Part shown: positions 49,682 to 59,712 of the stretch, in pieces
How the letters are laid out: every line of letters starts with the position of its first letter
How positions within the stretch are numbered: the stretch's first letter is position 1
NCBI GenBank assembly: GCA_039105265.1
Contig: JAPFFF010000007.1
Location: 930,001-994,000, forward strand
Length of the DNA stretch: 64,000 bases
Direction of reading: 5' to 3'
Source: Tritrichomonas musculus
Lineage: Eukaryota > Parabasalia > Tritrichomonadida > Tritrichomonadidae
Notes under the pieces: generated by a model
Database searches by the model: none
Told to the model about the DNA's origin: nothing
Seen by the model: only the letters and a program-made list of their open reading frames with translations
Program-made: the position numbers and the translations under genes

Positions 49682-52600
49682 TTATTCAGTTATAGTGAGG
49701 ATTCGAGCTTGTTCTGATTCGCCAGCTTCTTGCAACATTGCTATAACATCATCAATGAAGCCAGCTTCGCATAAAATAATTGCCGCATATGAAGGCATCA
49801 AATTCTTTGACATAATTATATCAGCCAATTCCTTAATTACTAAATTGCTTTCATTTTCCTGTTTGCGCATGTATAATGAGTTAGATGGTTGATAAACTTG
49901 ATCATTTAAATTATTTTTTTCTGCATAAATTCGAGCAATTGAAACTGCATTATGAATTAATTTCTTTTTGACAAGCAGTTTGCAGGCATTAACCCACAGA
50001 CCAGCGATCAATAATATATCAACTGCATCCTTAATGAAACCATTCTGTTCCATCATATTTGCAGCAGCTTGAACAGACTCAAGAGACTCAGAAATATCCG
50101 AATTATCGTCCCTATTTATATAGTTTGCATTCAAACTTGAATTAGAATTTGAATTAGGAATTGGCCCTGAATTGGCCAAAAAGGCCAAATTATTTGAAGC
50201 ACTACCAAATAAAGCACGTTTCAAGAGACACTTCATGAACTCTGGATGATTACTTGGCATTGATGATAGGATATTCTTGGCTGATTCATTATCTTTTATC
50301 AGCAAAGAATAACGAAATGCACGATGCCATAATTGAGGAGTATTCAAAATCAAGTCTCTAAGAAGTAGAGTTTGTTGAACAGAATAGTTCGGATTCCTTT
50401 CGGCATCAATCAGCTTTGCAATGAGAGGTATTCCATAAAGTGGTAGATCTTTAGCAGTTGGCTCTTCTCTGGAAAGAATCTGAGCCCAAGTTGCTCTTGG
50501 CTTCATCAAAGGATTTCTCGCAGCAACTGTTGGGAATTTCGGTTTAAAAACGCCACCTACAACACTTACAGACTCGATGAAAAAGTGCTCAGTTAAATTT
50601 CCATCATCAACATTATCACTCTCATTTTCACTATCATTGTTATTATTGTTGTTGGGTGATGACTGAGAAGATTGTGAAGGTTGTGGAACACCTGCAATAA
50701 CAGCTGGTGAAATTGGTATTGAATTTGAATACCTCCCTTTGATTTTAACGTACTCTCCATCGTCGTTTAACATGAGAGCGGATCCATTTAAATCGCATGC
50801 AAGGAAGCTAGAGTCTTTTGAACTTGCACTTGTCCATCTAAACTGAAGGATAGCTGAACTCATTTGATATATTTCGACCACATTGTAAGTAACGGCTTCG
50901 ACTTTTAATATGAATCCAAGTGAAGTTCCGATAAAGATTCCCTTTGAAGATCCATTTGCGCACGTTATAATTCCGTATGAAGATTTAATCTTGAGCTTTC
51001 TTTTACCACCATTGATGAGAACTGGCTTTCTAACGTCTATTGGAGAAGTAACAGTCATTGTGTGGCTTTTTATGTTTATCATTACAACCATATCATTGAT
51101 AAATGTTACAACAACATCACTGTAAAATGTAATTGTGCCAAGAAGCCATGGTCCTTGTTTGTTACTACTAATAAAAATTGAGACGATAAATCCGTTAACA
51201 ATAACGGCAAAAAGTTGTTTATTTTTGCTGATAACAACATTACTAATGCTCATTCCTGGCTTCTTTAAAAGAGGTTCAACTTTATGGAGCTTCAAATCAA
51301 TTACATAAACAACTCCTTGTCTCGATTTGAGGGTAACGATTGATTTGACAGGACGATCTGCATTTGATTGATTATTCGTATTTTGATTGGAATAAGAATC
51401 GAGATTCGGATCACTAAGAGAAGTAATAAGTGAATCTTTGTCTTGATTCCAAGCAATCAAACGAGTTCCTGTAATCCATTCAATACGATTTAACTTTTTG
51501 TCAATCGGCATCATTGATGATGGCGTTTTTTCTTGATTATATTCTGAATTAGCAACCTGATAGCTCCATAAAAATGAGCAATTATTTCCATACATGTTTT
51601 GAGTTTTGACTGTTCGAATTTGCTCTTTGACTGTTTCTTTGAATGGTAAGTCTGAAACTATGTTTTCTTTGTTTTCTTTATTTATGTCGTTTTCATTATC
51701 TTCAGTTGGTTTATCTTGAGAACCAACAATAATTTGATTTGTATATGGATGAGGAATTGATGATGTATCTCGAGATGTAACAGATGGATCAAATGAAAAT
51801 GAGGCATCTTTTAATGTGGCAAGTTTGGTCCTTTTGGCAAAATGAATTAAGTTTGATGCCATGTTAACTTCTTCGATTGATGATGAAAGTCGTCTCCTTT
51901 TCGCTTGAAGTTTTGAAATTGGCATTTGTATCTTAACACGTTTGGAATTGTTGTTGTTGTTATTGTTTGTTTTCTCTGTAGCTTTTGGTGTTGCTGCAGA
52001 TGGAGGTAATGGAGGAGTTGGTCCTTTTTGTTGATTTGTTGTTGTTTGTTTTGGTAAATCCGGAGGTGTTGTTTTAGATTGCGATTGAGGCGAGTTTGAT
52101 TTTGTTGGTGATGATAATAAGGATGATTTAGTACCAAGAACAAGTCCATCGGATGGTTGTTCAAAAGAACCTGCGCCATCACTGAGCTGTGTGGTAACAT
52201 TTTTGTATGATCCATCTTCATTTGCTTCATCAAGGAAAGAAGGACGTTGTTTGAAGGATCCTCTTCTAATAACAACCGATTTTGATACAAGTTCATCATT
52301 TTCAGGAAGTGGATCAAAAGTTTTTTGTATTTTCAATGAGCCAGCTGACCTTGTGCTAAAATCAATCTCTGATATAGAGAATCTTCGGGTTGTTTTGCCT
52401 CTTCTTCTTCCACCAGCTTTCTTTAAATATGATTTACGAGCAACAGGTTTTAGATCGTTATCTGTGATATTACCAGATTGATCATTGCTATTGCTATCAT
52501 CAGTTCCATTAGTGCTGTCACTTTCATTTAATAAATTAAATTTCTTATTAAGTCCAAATGTATCTAACGTCATATGCCTACGAATTCTCTGTCTTAAATT

Positions 52601-53974
52601 TTGTGAATCTAAAGATTCACTCACTCTTTGAATATTTTGTTGATTTACACCTTTTTCTTCTTCAATTTCAACTTCTTGATCTTTATCACTTTCTGATTCA
52701 ATTTTAATTGGGTTTTCTTCTGGCGTTGGGGATTCAATTTGCTCGTTTTGTTCTTCTTCTGGCTTTTTATTATTGTTGGTTTGTCTATTTGGGCTTGGAG
52801 TTGTTGTTTTGGGTTGATTCCATCTCATTAACATTTTAAATTTGGGACTTGTTGTTCTTGTAACTAAAACTCTTCCATCTTCTGTGCAAAAAGCAAAAGC
52901 ATCATTTGCGAATGAGAAATCATTTGGTCTGGAGTTAAAAAGTTTAACTCTTTTTGTTACAAATAATTTATCTCGTCGTAGCTCAATTGTTGTAAGCCAA
53001 AATGTTGATGTTAGTAAAACTATAGTATCATCAAGAATATCTATTAGTTGAATTTCATTTATGCTACTTAGTTTAGATGAAGAAATTTTAGTTGAACTAA
53101 TCCTTTTGCTCATATCCTTTTGAAGTTCCCACAATTCAACGGTTCCAAATCGAACAACAATAGCTCTATTTCCTAAATTTCGTGAGATTTGAATTTGTTG
53201 AATATCAGGTATATTTAATAAAGGAACGGAGACGCCTTCTTCAAGAGCATATAGCATTGACTCACTATCTGTAGCTACAATTAAAAAGTTTCGATGAATT
53301 GGAAAGAACGAGCAATTTGTAATTTGTTTTGATTCTTCACATAAAATTAGGGATTCATTTGAATGAAACGGTTTATCCGTATTTACATTGTAAATTACGC
53401 CGAAATGTCCACTTTTAGAAGCAACAGCAGCCCTATTTCCATCAACTTCATCGATTGTAATAAAATCAATTTGCATTTCTGAAAACATTATTTCCCATCT
53501 AACAACGGATGTAACAATTTGAGCTAAATCTACTTCAAATTTAATAAAAGATCCAGAACTTGTTCCTGCAAAAAAAGTTGAGGTAGAAAAAGGAGACCAT
53601 TTTATTGCTGTTATATAATCGTTTTTCCTTTTGAAATTGGCTATTACTTTTGTTGATCGTATATCATAAACAATTAAATTTCCAGAACCGGAAGCAATGA
53701 CAATAACAGGAAGTGAAATTTCAAAACAGCAGCTAGCGTCATACCATCCAATTGCTGTAATACGAGAATTTTTTGATGTTGAAGAATCCCCGAAAGGTTT
53801 CCACATAAGCATCGGTGTGTATCTGTCTAATTCTTCAGCAAAAATTGTAATTATATTGTCAGATGAATAAGCAAGCATTCCAAACTTACTCATAGAAAGT
53901 TTACAATTGTTAAAATCATTCTTTGGACCTGGAAAAGGCCATGATGAAAAAGAAAGACTATGTATGATATTCAT
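49682..53974 (-). CDS. WDR11-like double beta-propeller and alpha-solenoid protein
   Basis: In this 1430-residue protein the N-terminal propeller (about residues 1-390) has degenerate WD40 blades. It opens FPGPKNDFNNCKLSMSKFG and includes ITAIKWSPFSTSTFFAG, which matches the way WDR11 begins (GPxN, then AY and VTAVKW). A Ser/Asn/Gln/Pro-rich stretch (about 390-800) is a long low-complexity insert. A second propeller (about 810-1150; VVYVIDLKLHKVEPLL, IFIGTSLGFILKVEAV) follows, then a helical solenoid to the end (WHRAFRYSLLIKDNES, AVDILLIAGLWVNACKLL). This order is that of WDR11, which with FAM91 binds golgin vesicles at the trans-Golgi network. Similar propeller-solenoid proteins of coats or ciliary trains are the alternative. 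The ATG at 53974 is used; one codon upstream is TTG. Confidence 0.75.
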   Translation of the reverse strand: MNIIHSLSFSSWPFPGPKNDFNNCKLSMSKFGMLAYSSDNIITIFAEELDRYTPMLMWKPFGDSSTSKNSRITAIGWYDASCCFEISLPVIVIASGSGNLIVYDIRSTKVIANFKRKNDYITAIKWSPFSTSTFFAGTSSGSFIKFEVDLAQIVTSVVRWEIMFSEMQIDFITIDEVDGNRAAVASKSGHFGVIYNVNTDKPFHSNESLILCEESKQITNCSFFPIHRNFLIVATDSESMLYALEEGVSVPLLNIPDIQQIQISRNLGNRAIVVRFGTVELWELQKDMSKRISSTKISSSKLSSINEIQLIDILDDTIVLLTSTFWLTTIELRRDKLFVTKRVKLFNSRPNDFSFANDAFAFCTEDGRVLVTRTTSPKFKMLMRWNQPKTTTPSPNRQTNNNKKPEEEQNEQIESPTPEENPIKIESESDKDQEVEIEEEKGVNQQNIQRVSESLDSQNLRQRIRRHMTLDTFGLNKKFNLLNESDSTNGTDDSNSNDQSGNITDNDLKPVARKSYLKKAGGRRRGKTTRRFSISEIDFSTRSAGSLKIQKTFDPLPENDELVSKSVVIRRGSFKQRPSFLDEANEDGSYKNVTTQLSDGAGSFEQPSDGLVLGTKSSLLSSPTKSNSPQSQSKTTPPDLPKQTTTNQQKGPTPPLPPSAATPKATEKTNNNNNNNSKRVKIQMPISKLQAKRRRLSSSIEEVNMASNLIHFAKRTKLATLKDASFSFDPSVTSRDTSSIPHPYTNQIIVGSQDKPTEDNENDINKENKENIVSDLPFKETVKEQIRTVKTQNMYGNNCSFLWSYQVANSEYNQEKTPSSMMPIDKKLNRIEWITGTRLIAWNQDKDSLITSLSDPNLDSYSNQNTNNQSNADRPVKSIVTLKSRQGVVYVIDLKLHKVEPLLKKPGMSISNVVISKNKQLFAVIVNGFIVSIFISSNKQGPWLLGTITFYSDVVVTFINDMVVMINIKSHTMTVTSPIDVRKPVLINGGKRKLKIKSSYGIITCANGSSKGIFIGTSLGFILKVEAVTYNVVEIYQMSSAILQFRWTSASSKDSSFLACDLNGSALMLNDDGEYVKIKGRYSNSIPISPAVIAGVPQPSQSSQSSPNNNNNNDSENESDNVDDGNLTEHFFIESVSVVGGVFKPKFPTVAARNPLMKPRATWAQILSREEPTAKDLPLYGIPLIAKLIDAERNPNYSVQQTLLLRDLILNTPQLWHRAFRYSLLIKDNESAKNILSSMPSNHPEFMKCLLKRALFGSASNNLAFLANSGPIPNSNSNSSLNANYINRDDNSDISESLESVQAAANMMEQNGFIKDAVDILLIAGLWVNACKLLVKKKLIHNAVSIARIYAEKNNLNDQVYQPSNSLYMRKQENESNLVIKELADIIMSKNLMPSYAAIILCEAGFIDDVIAMLQEAGESEQARILTITE

Positions 53975-54415
53975 CAAATATTTGATTTGTAATCAATTTT
54001 TGTATGGAAATCGGTGAAATAATTGATTGAAACATCAAAACATATTGATTTAGAATTTCCGATTATAACTTCTCACAAATTCAATGAACAGTATAGAAAA
54101 TTTTACATTATCATATTTTATAAAATTTTAATTCATATGAATCTGTGATGTTAAAATCTGCAGATAATCAAAATTTTGGTAAAAATCAGGGGAAATAGAA
54201 GTAAAGCTTTTAATTCAATCAAAAAAAATTGTTGTTGAAAATTCGATCACTTTATGTTATTTGAATGAGTCAATTTTGAATTTCAAAAGTCAATGTTATT
54301 AGTAAAACAATAAATAATATGGAAAATGTTAAGATTTATATAATAGTAAAAAATGTAAATTTTATTATCTAATATTATAATACGATTTTTTTATAGTCAA
54401 ACAAAGCAAAATAAA
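53975..54415. promoter_or_regulatory. Promoter region of the WDR11-like gene and 3' end of the hydrogenase fusion
   Basis: 441 bases of AT-rich DNA between two genes in tandem on the minus strand. No initiator match was convincing and no repeat was seen. Confidence 0.4.
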
Positions 54416-57400
54416 TTAAAGTCCTTCAATATGCCATTCATGACGACTGTTATATGCCATTGCTTCTTCCATAGCCATCCATCCTTCATGAATTGTAATA
54501 TCAACAAAAATATCTTTTAGTTGATCAGGAATTCCTTTATCAGGTCCACTAAAGAAGACACAAGTTCTAGGATCTTGCCAAATATCCCAAATTTTCTCAG
54601 AATTTTTCTTCATTACATCTTGAATATGCAATTTCTCAGGATCTCTCGAAAAAGCGAGAAAAGATTCAGTAATTGCACCATTCTTTTGATATCCATCTAT
54701 ACGAGATAAAAGCCTTTGATAAGATCCACGATATCTTGCACCGAAGAATAGAATTGCTTTTCCAAGTTTCTTTCCTTCTTTCATAAATTTCTCTCTTAAT
54801 TGAACCAAAGGTAATATTGGAGATAAGCCAGAACCAAGGCCAATTAGTACCACATCTGTTGTCAAATCTTTTGGATACCTAAACTTCCCTCTTCTGAAAT
54901 GAATAGCAACTTTTGACAACTCTGGTCTTATCAAAAAGTGGGTACATAAACCATAACGTTGTTTGGAGCCAGATTTGAAAAGAACTTCATTTACAAGTAA
55001 TTCAGCTTTATCAGGTGAAGTATCAGGCGAAGATGACACTGAATAAATCCTGGGAGCCATAATATTAATACTGCTTACTAATGTATCAAGCGGTGGCTTA
55101 GTAAACTTACAAAATTCTATAATTGCATCAGCAGTGCAATTTTCTGTTTGAAATTCTTTTCTTTTATTGCTTGAATCATCAAGAAGTTGTTCAAAGAATT
55201 TCTTCCCTTCTTCAAGATTTGGTCCGCCTTCATTTACCAAATTATTGTAGAATGTTTGATAAACTGCAATTGGTGGGATACAGTTTAAATCCAAATATTG
55301 AGTAAAAAGTTGTTGAATAGTAACTTTGTCAGGTATGATTGTATTTCCACTATTGACATTAAATACGTCTGTTTTAGAATAGCCAAGAGCTTCTATGACG
55401 AAATTGACAACATCATCATCATTACATGGTAAAATTGAGACTTGATCGCCTAATTCATACGTCAATCCTTCAGGAAGAGCAATCACGACTTTTGTCAATT
55501 TTGGTGAGAAATCAGGAGGCGATATGAGAACTTTTTCTGAAATTTCAGCCATTTCAAAACCAATCGGTCTTGATGGTTTGTTGGCAACTGTTTCATCTTC
55601 AACTTTCTTGAATTCATTGATCAGCTTCATTCCTGCAAGTGTATCCTTGTCAATCATCATTGCTTCTTGAAGATCTGATAGCCATTTGTAATATGCTGAA
55701 TCTCCCCCATCTTGGCTACTTATATCAAGTTTGGATAGTTCAATGATTGGTTTTGCTTTAAGCTTTGAGAAAAGTTCATCAAGCTTTTGAGAAGCTTGGC
55801 AAAAATTATTTACATTTTTTTTGCTGTCATCAATACCGAGGATCGCGTAACTAACTTCTGATAGATCGCGTGGAAGTTTTGTGAGTTCATCAACAAACTT
55901 TTTGGCGTTTGATGGGAAGTTGCCGTTTTCATGACTTGACATGATAATTAAAATTTTTTTTCTTAATTTGATTTTTTCTACTTCTGTCGAATTTAATGAT
56001 GATGATGAGGTTTTGAAAAAGGATGCAACGAAACGGGCATATCTCATTGCTTTCCCTGTGGATGAGCCATAAGCAACAAGAGGCAAATCAACTGTACTTA
56101 AATTTTTGCGAGATTTTTTATATGAAGCTGATTCTTGTGGCTCATAACACGTTGTGATAATTGAATGGAAATTATCGTTATTAACGTTGTTATAGGTTGT
56201 AACTACATTACTACTGGAGGTGGTATTTGTATTTGTATTTGAAAATGATGAAAGACTGATACTATGTGAGGGTGATTCAATTGTTGGTTTTAATATTGAT
56301 TTTATTCCTGGCTTTGAAGTAGATGAATAACTAATGCGGGAGAATTTATTGTTGCCAAATCTTGATATTGTGTTTAGAGTAGCAGATGTAGAAATCTTGT
56401 TGTTAGAAAAAGTTCCTTGAAGTGGAAAGCAAATACGCATTTCAACTTCATTCATATTTGCATGAGGACTGCTAATTGAGCTATTTTTATCAATCGAAAT
56501 GATTGTATTTATTCTAGGAATAGTGAATTCTTTAGAACTAATTTTTGGTTGTCCTCCGCCAAAAATACAGCCTCCTGGGCAAGCCATAACTTCGACAAAA
56601 TGAAGAGTCTTGAAGGTATCATTATCTGCAATTAGCTGATGGAGAGCTGAAATTCCATTACAAACAGCGACTTTTAATTGAAAATCTTGATTGTCATGGA
56701 TTTTGATATCATGAGTTTTAAATTCAATTTTATTATAACCTTTATGATCAATTTGATATGAATATTCTTCAATTTCTTTGCTTGATTTTCCACTATTATT
56801 TTTTTCATAAACATTCCTAAGTATCGTTGTTGTTAAACCACCTGAGATAGCTGTTAACGACGATGCACCAGAAACAGATGCGAAAGGAGCATCAAATTGC
56901 GAAGGTTTAACTGTATCCCAATCAATTCCAAATGAATTGATAAGTTGAATAAATTCACGGGCTGTTAAAGCAGCATCAATATCATTTGCTAGTTGCATTC
57001 TTTTAATTTGAGCTTTTGATGTAACGCATGAAGTTAGATGAACAATAAAAATATGTTCTTGCTTAATTTTTTGAAATGTTTTCCTAATTGCTCGAGCTAA
57101 AATATGTTGAGGTGGTTTAATAGCAGATAAATTTGGTATCAATTCCCTTATTGTTTTTTCAATATCATTTATTACTGCCGGGCAATTGGAATTTATCATT
57201 GGTAGTGAAGAATTTAAATTAATTCTTTTAATTAATTCTTCAGTCATCTCAAGAGAAATAAAATCATTGGCAATACGATTATCAAATACGTGCTTAAATC
57301 CAAGCATTTTTGCTGCGCCGACTATTTTTTCAGAGCATTCAATTCCATATGACTTATTAGCAGTAAAAGCATCATTAATTGAAACTATGACTGATGGATC

Positions 57401-58006
57401 AACAATTAAAAATGAATCTGTTTCATTATTTACAAGACTACTTAAAACAGCAGGAATTGAATTTGTTTCTATAATAGCATTTGTTGGGCATGAAGATGTA
57501 CAAAGGCCGCATGAAATGCATTTACCGTTTTTAATTGATATTGTTGGATCATCAAGAGCACCAACATCAATAACATCGGCGCAAACCCTTTCACATATTT
57601 GACAATTAATGCAAGCATTCGGAATAAAAGTAATTGCATTTGTTTTTTCAGCTTGGCGAATATGCATTATTTTTTTTGGATGAAAGTATTGAATAACTTC
57701 TTCTATATCTTTAGTTTTCGGAATGTGGGAAATATTAATAAAATTATTAAATTGATTTTTTTGTTTTTCGATAATATCTTTATCAATTGTATTTATTACC
57801 ATACCTGGTCGAACATGCATCATGCATGCATGCGTGTAAGAAGACCCATCAACTTTGACTATGCAAAGACCACAATTTCCCCCAGATGGAACATCAGAAT
57901 GGTAGCATAAAGATGGAATATACACTCCAATGCGTTTGCAAGCTTCCATTATTGTTAGATCTTTAGGGACATCATATTGGATTTCATTAATTTGTATCTT
58001 GATCAT
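54416..58006 (-). CDS. [FeFe]-hydrogenase-like protein fused to an NADPH diflavin reductase
   Basis: In order, this 1196-residue fusion has a 2Fe-2S ferredoxin domain (C34, C45, C48, C61), and two 4Fe-4S sites (CINCQICERVC and CISCGLCTSSCP, about 130-180). An H-cluster domain (about 185-510) follows, then a Ser/Thr/Asn-rich linker (to about 635). Last come flavodoxin (SSTGKAM near 643), FAD (RIYSVSSSP near 985) and NADPH domains (GLGSGLSP near 1055; FSGPDKG near 1155). Similar hydrogenase-reductase fusions are known in trichomonads and some other anaerobic protists, where NADPH electrons are thought to reach the iron centres. All four H-cluster cysteines remain (C275, C327, C476, C480), but L1 reads SNCP rather than SCCP, and L2 reads SCVTSK rather than PCTAKK. 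The His-Cys3 cluster found after the 2Fe-2S domain in many relatives is missing. No obvious hydrogenosomal presequence. H2 production is uncertain. Confidence 0.93.
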   Translation of the reverse strand: MIKIQINEIQYDVPKDLTIMEACKRIGVYIPSLCYHSDVPSGGNCGLCIVKVDGSSYTHACMMHVRPGMVINTIDKDIIEKQKNQFNNFINISHIPKTKDIEEVIQYFHPKKIMHIRQAEKTNAITFIPNACINCQICERVCADVIDVGALDDPTISIKNGKCISCGLCTSSCPTNAIIETNSIPAVLSSLVNNETDSFLIVDPSVIVSINDAFTANKSYGIECSEKIVGAAKMLGFKHVFDNRIANDFISLEMTEELIKRINLNSSLPMINSNCPAVINDIEKTIRELIPNLSAIKPPQHILARAIRKTFQKIKQEHIFIVHLTSCVTSKAQIKRMQLANDIDAALTAREFIQLINSFGIDWDTVKPSQFDAPFASVSGASSLTAISGGLTTTILRNVYEKNNSGKSSKEIEEYSYQIDHKGYNKIEFKTHDIKIHDNQDFQLKVAVCNGISALHQLIADNDTFKTLHFVEVMACPGGCIFGGGQPKISSKEFTIPRINTIISIDKNSSISSPHANMNEVEMRICFPLQGTFSNNKISTSATLNTISRFGNNKFSRISYSSTSKPGIKSILKPTIESPSHSISLSSFSNTNTNTTSSSNVVTTYNNVNNDNFHSIITTCYEPQESASYKKSRKNLSTVDLPLVAYGSSTGKAMRYARFVASFFKTSSSSLNSTEVEKIKLRKKILIIMSSHENGNFPSNAKKFVDELTKLPRDLSEVSYAILGIDDSKKNVNNFCQASQKLDELFSKLKAKPIIELSKLDISSQDGGDSAYYKWLSDLQEAMMIDKDTLAGMKLINEFKKVEDETVANKPSRPIGFEMAEISEKVLISPPDFSPKLTKVVIALPEGLTYELGDQVSILPCNDDDVVNFVIEALGYSKTDVFNVNSGNTIIPDKVTIQQLFTQYLDLNCIPPIAVYQTFYNNLVNEGGPNLEEGKKFFEQLLDDSSNKRKEFQTENCTADAIIEFCKFTKPPLDTLVSSINIMAPRIYSVSSSPDTSPDKAELLVNEVLFKSGSKQRYGLCTHFLIRPELSKVAIHFRRGKFRYPKDLTTDVVLIGLGSGLSPILPLVQLREKFMKEGKKLGKAILFFGARYRGSYQRLLSRIDGYQKNGAITESFLAFSRDPEKLHIQDVMKKNSEKIWDIWQDPRTCVFFSGPDKGIPDQLKDIFVDITIHEGWMAMEEAMAYNSRHEWHIEGL

Positions 58007-58399
58007 ATTTTTAAATCCGTTTTTACAATTTTCATTATAAACACAAAATTTGTGAAAGTTTAACTTTGATAATCTTTATAAATTTCTGAGCATTCAAAAT
58101 TACCTTATTTCCTATCAAATTATAATCGATGTTACTGAAAAAAAATTGTGGAAAAAGATGATAATAATTCAAATAAATTTAATTACAAATGTGATAAAGA
58201 ATCAATAAATGAATTAAAGCTAATACACTTTAGCTTTTTCTGATAATTGAATTTTCTGAATAGCATCAATGAAAAAACTATGAAGTGGATTCAATAAGGT
58301 GGAAGTGGATTCTGAGAAGCTTTCAAAAAAAATGAAATTGTATCAAAATAAAATAAAATCTTTTGAAATATCTCTAAGTATTGAAATTACTTCCTTGTT
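58007..58399. promoter_or_regulatory. Upstream region of the hydrogenase fusion gene
   Basis: AT-rich. No initiator of the TCA-Y-W type lies within 30 bases of the ATG. A short direct repeat of GAAGTGGATTC occurs near 58279 and 58302. No gene was seen. Confidence 0.4.
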
Positions 58400-58786
58400 A
58401 TTTTTTTTGAAAGAACTCATATAATTTTTCTATGTGTTGTTTGAAATTTTAGATGGTTGGCTGTATAACTTTAATTTTTTTCATTGGAATCATCCAACAA
58501 ATTGCCAGACTTCTTTTTTTGTGACTGGAATTTCCTCTTATAATCTCCAAAAAGTTTCGTCAGACCAACAAATGAACATGACGTTTGGCCGCAAGATAGA
58601 GGAATTTCAATAAACCCTCAGATAATAACTTCCAATGATTTTTACCTAGTACCTATTGAAGATATTAATTATATTCCTCAATATAAGTGTAAAACAATAG
58701 ATGAGTATTTGACTAATGGACGCGGTGTTGTTTTTCAAGAATTTCCACCAATTTTATACAGAAATACTTCCTGGCATTATAATTAG
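58400..58786 (+). pseudogene. Remnant of a protein gene, frameshifted
   Basis: Two adjoining frames read as ordinary protein: VLFEILDGWLYNFNFFHWNH onward to about 58610, then WPQDRGISINPQIITSNDF, YLVPIEDINYIPQYK, NGRGVVFQEFPPILYRN and a TAG at 58784. A single frame change near 58590 links them. No ATG fits the 5' end, so the front is missing. The family was not recognised. Compared with the surrounding AT-rich DNA, codon use is clearly protein-like. It could be a decayed host gene or part of an element. Confidence 0.5.
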
Positions 58787-59712
58787 AGAGTAAAGCATCT
58801 TTCCTATTATTTATTATTATATATCTGCTTTTTTTTGATAAATAACTGATTATTCATGTCTAACGATTTTAGTCGAATATTAATTGATCCATTAAGCTGG
58901 AAATAATCAGTTATTCATGTATGTATACTTTGTTTTTACTCTTTTTGATTTTTCTCTTTAAATAAAGCAAAACCAAATCCATGCAAATTATTAAAGTTTC
59001 ATTCTTTCTAGAAGTTCTTTTGATGAAAATAAAATTCAGATTATTTTACGAACAATTGCTTATTTGGATAGTTACCATTTTTCTTTTGTGACCATATAAA
59101 ATGCTTTTTTTTTGGATCATTTTGAATGGTCTTTCAATCAATTTGAATAGTTCTCTCAAAAGGTTTAAAAAACTAATAATATTCTGTAAATTAAGAGTGT
59201 AGTTGGATATGCTTTTGGTGTATTTTAAGTTTTTATTTATTTGTTTAATCATAGTATATTTATATTTTAATTTATTTTGCGAAATTTCAAGTTTTAATAA
59301 AGCTTGATATTTATCAAATCAAATGGATTTTAAAATAAAGATATGAAGGCAAAATTTCATATGTTTGTTAATCTATCATTATACTTAAAGATTTAAAATC
59401 TATATATCAATTTTTCAAAAATAAAATTCTTTTCTGATTATCTATGAAATTAAGATAGTATAAAAAATATTCGAATCAAAATAAAAGTGGATCTCATCAT
59501 ATCTCTTATATACTGCCTTATTTAAATTTTTGATAATAAAAAATGATCGAAGAAATGTTTAATAATAAAATTTTATTAGCAATTATGATATAAAAGTTTG
59601 ATTTTTTTATTAAAAATTAGAAATAAGTCAAAAAATATTGGAAAAATTACAAAATGTTTTTAAAAAAAAACGATGAAAAAGTATTCAAGTTTTGAGAAAA
59701 CCTTAGTAATTC
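58787..59712. other. AT-rich intergenic DNA upstream of the kinase gene
   Basis: A duplicated phrase is seen: AATAACTGATTATTCATGT (about 58841) and AATAATCAGTTATTCATGT (about 58903), with AATAATCAGTTAT being the complement of the first core, so a small stem is possible. No gene or RNA was recognised. Confidence 0.5.
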
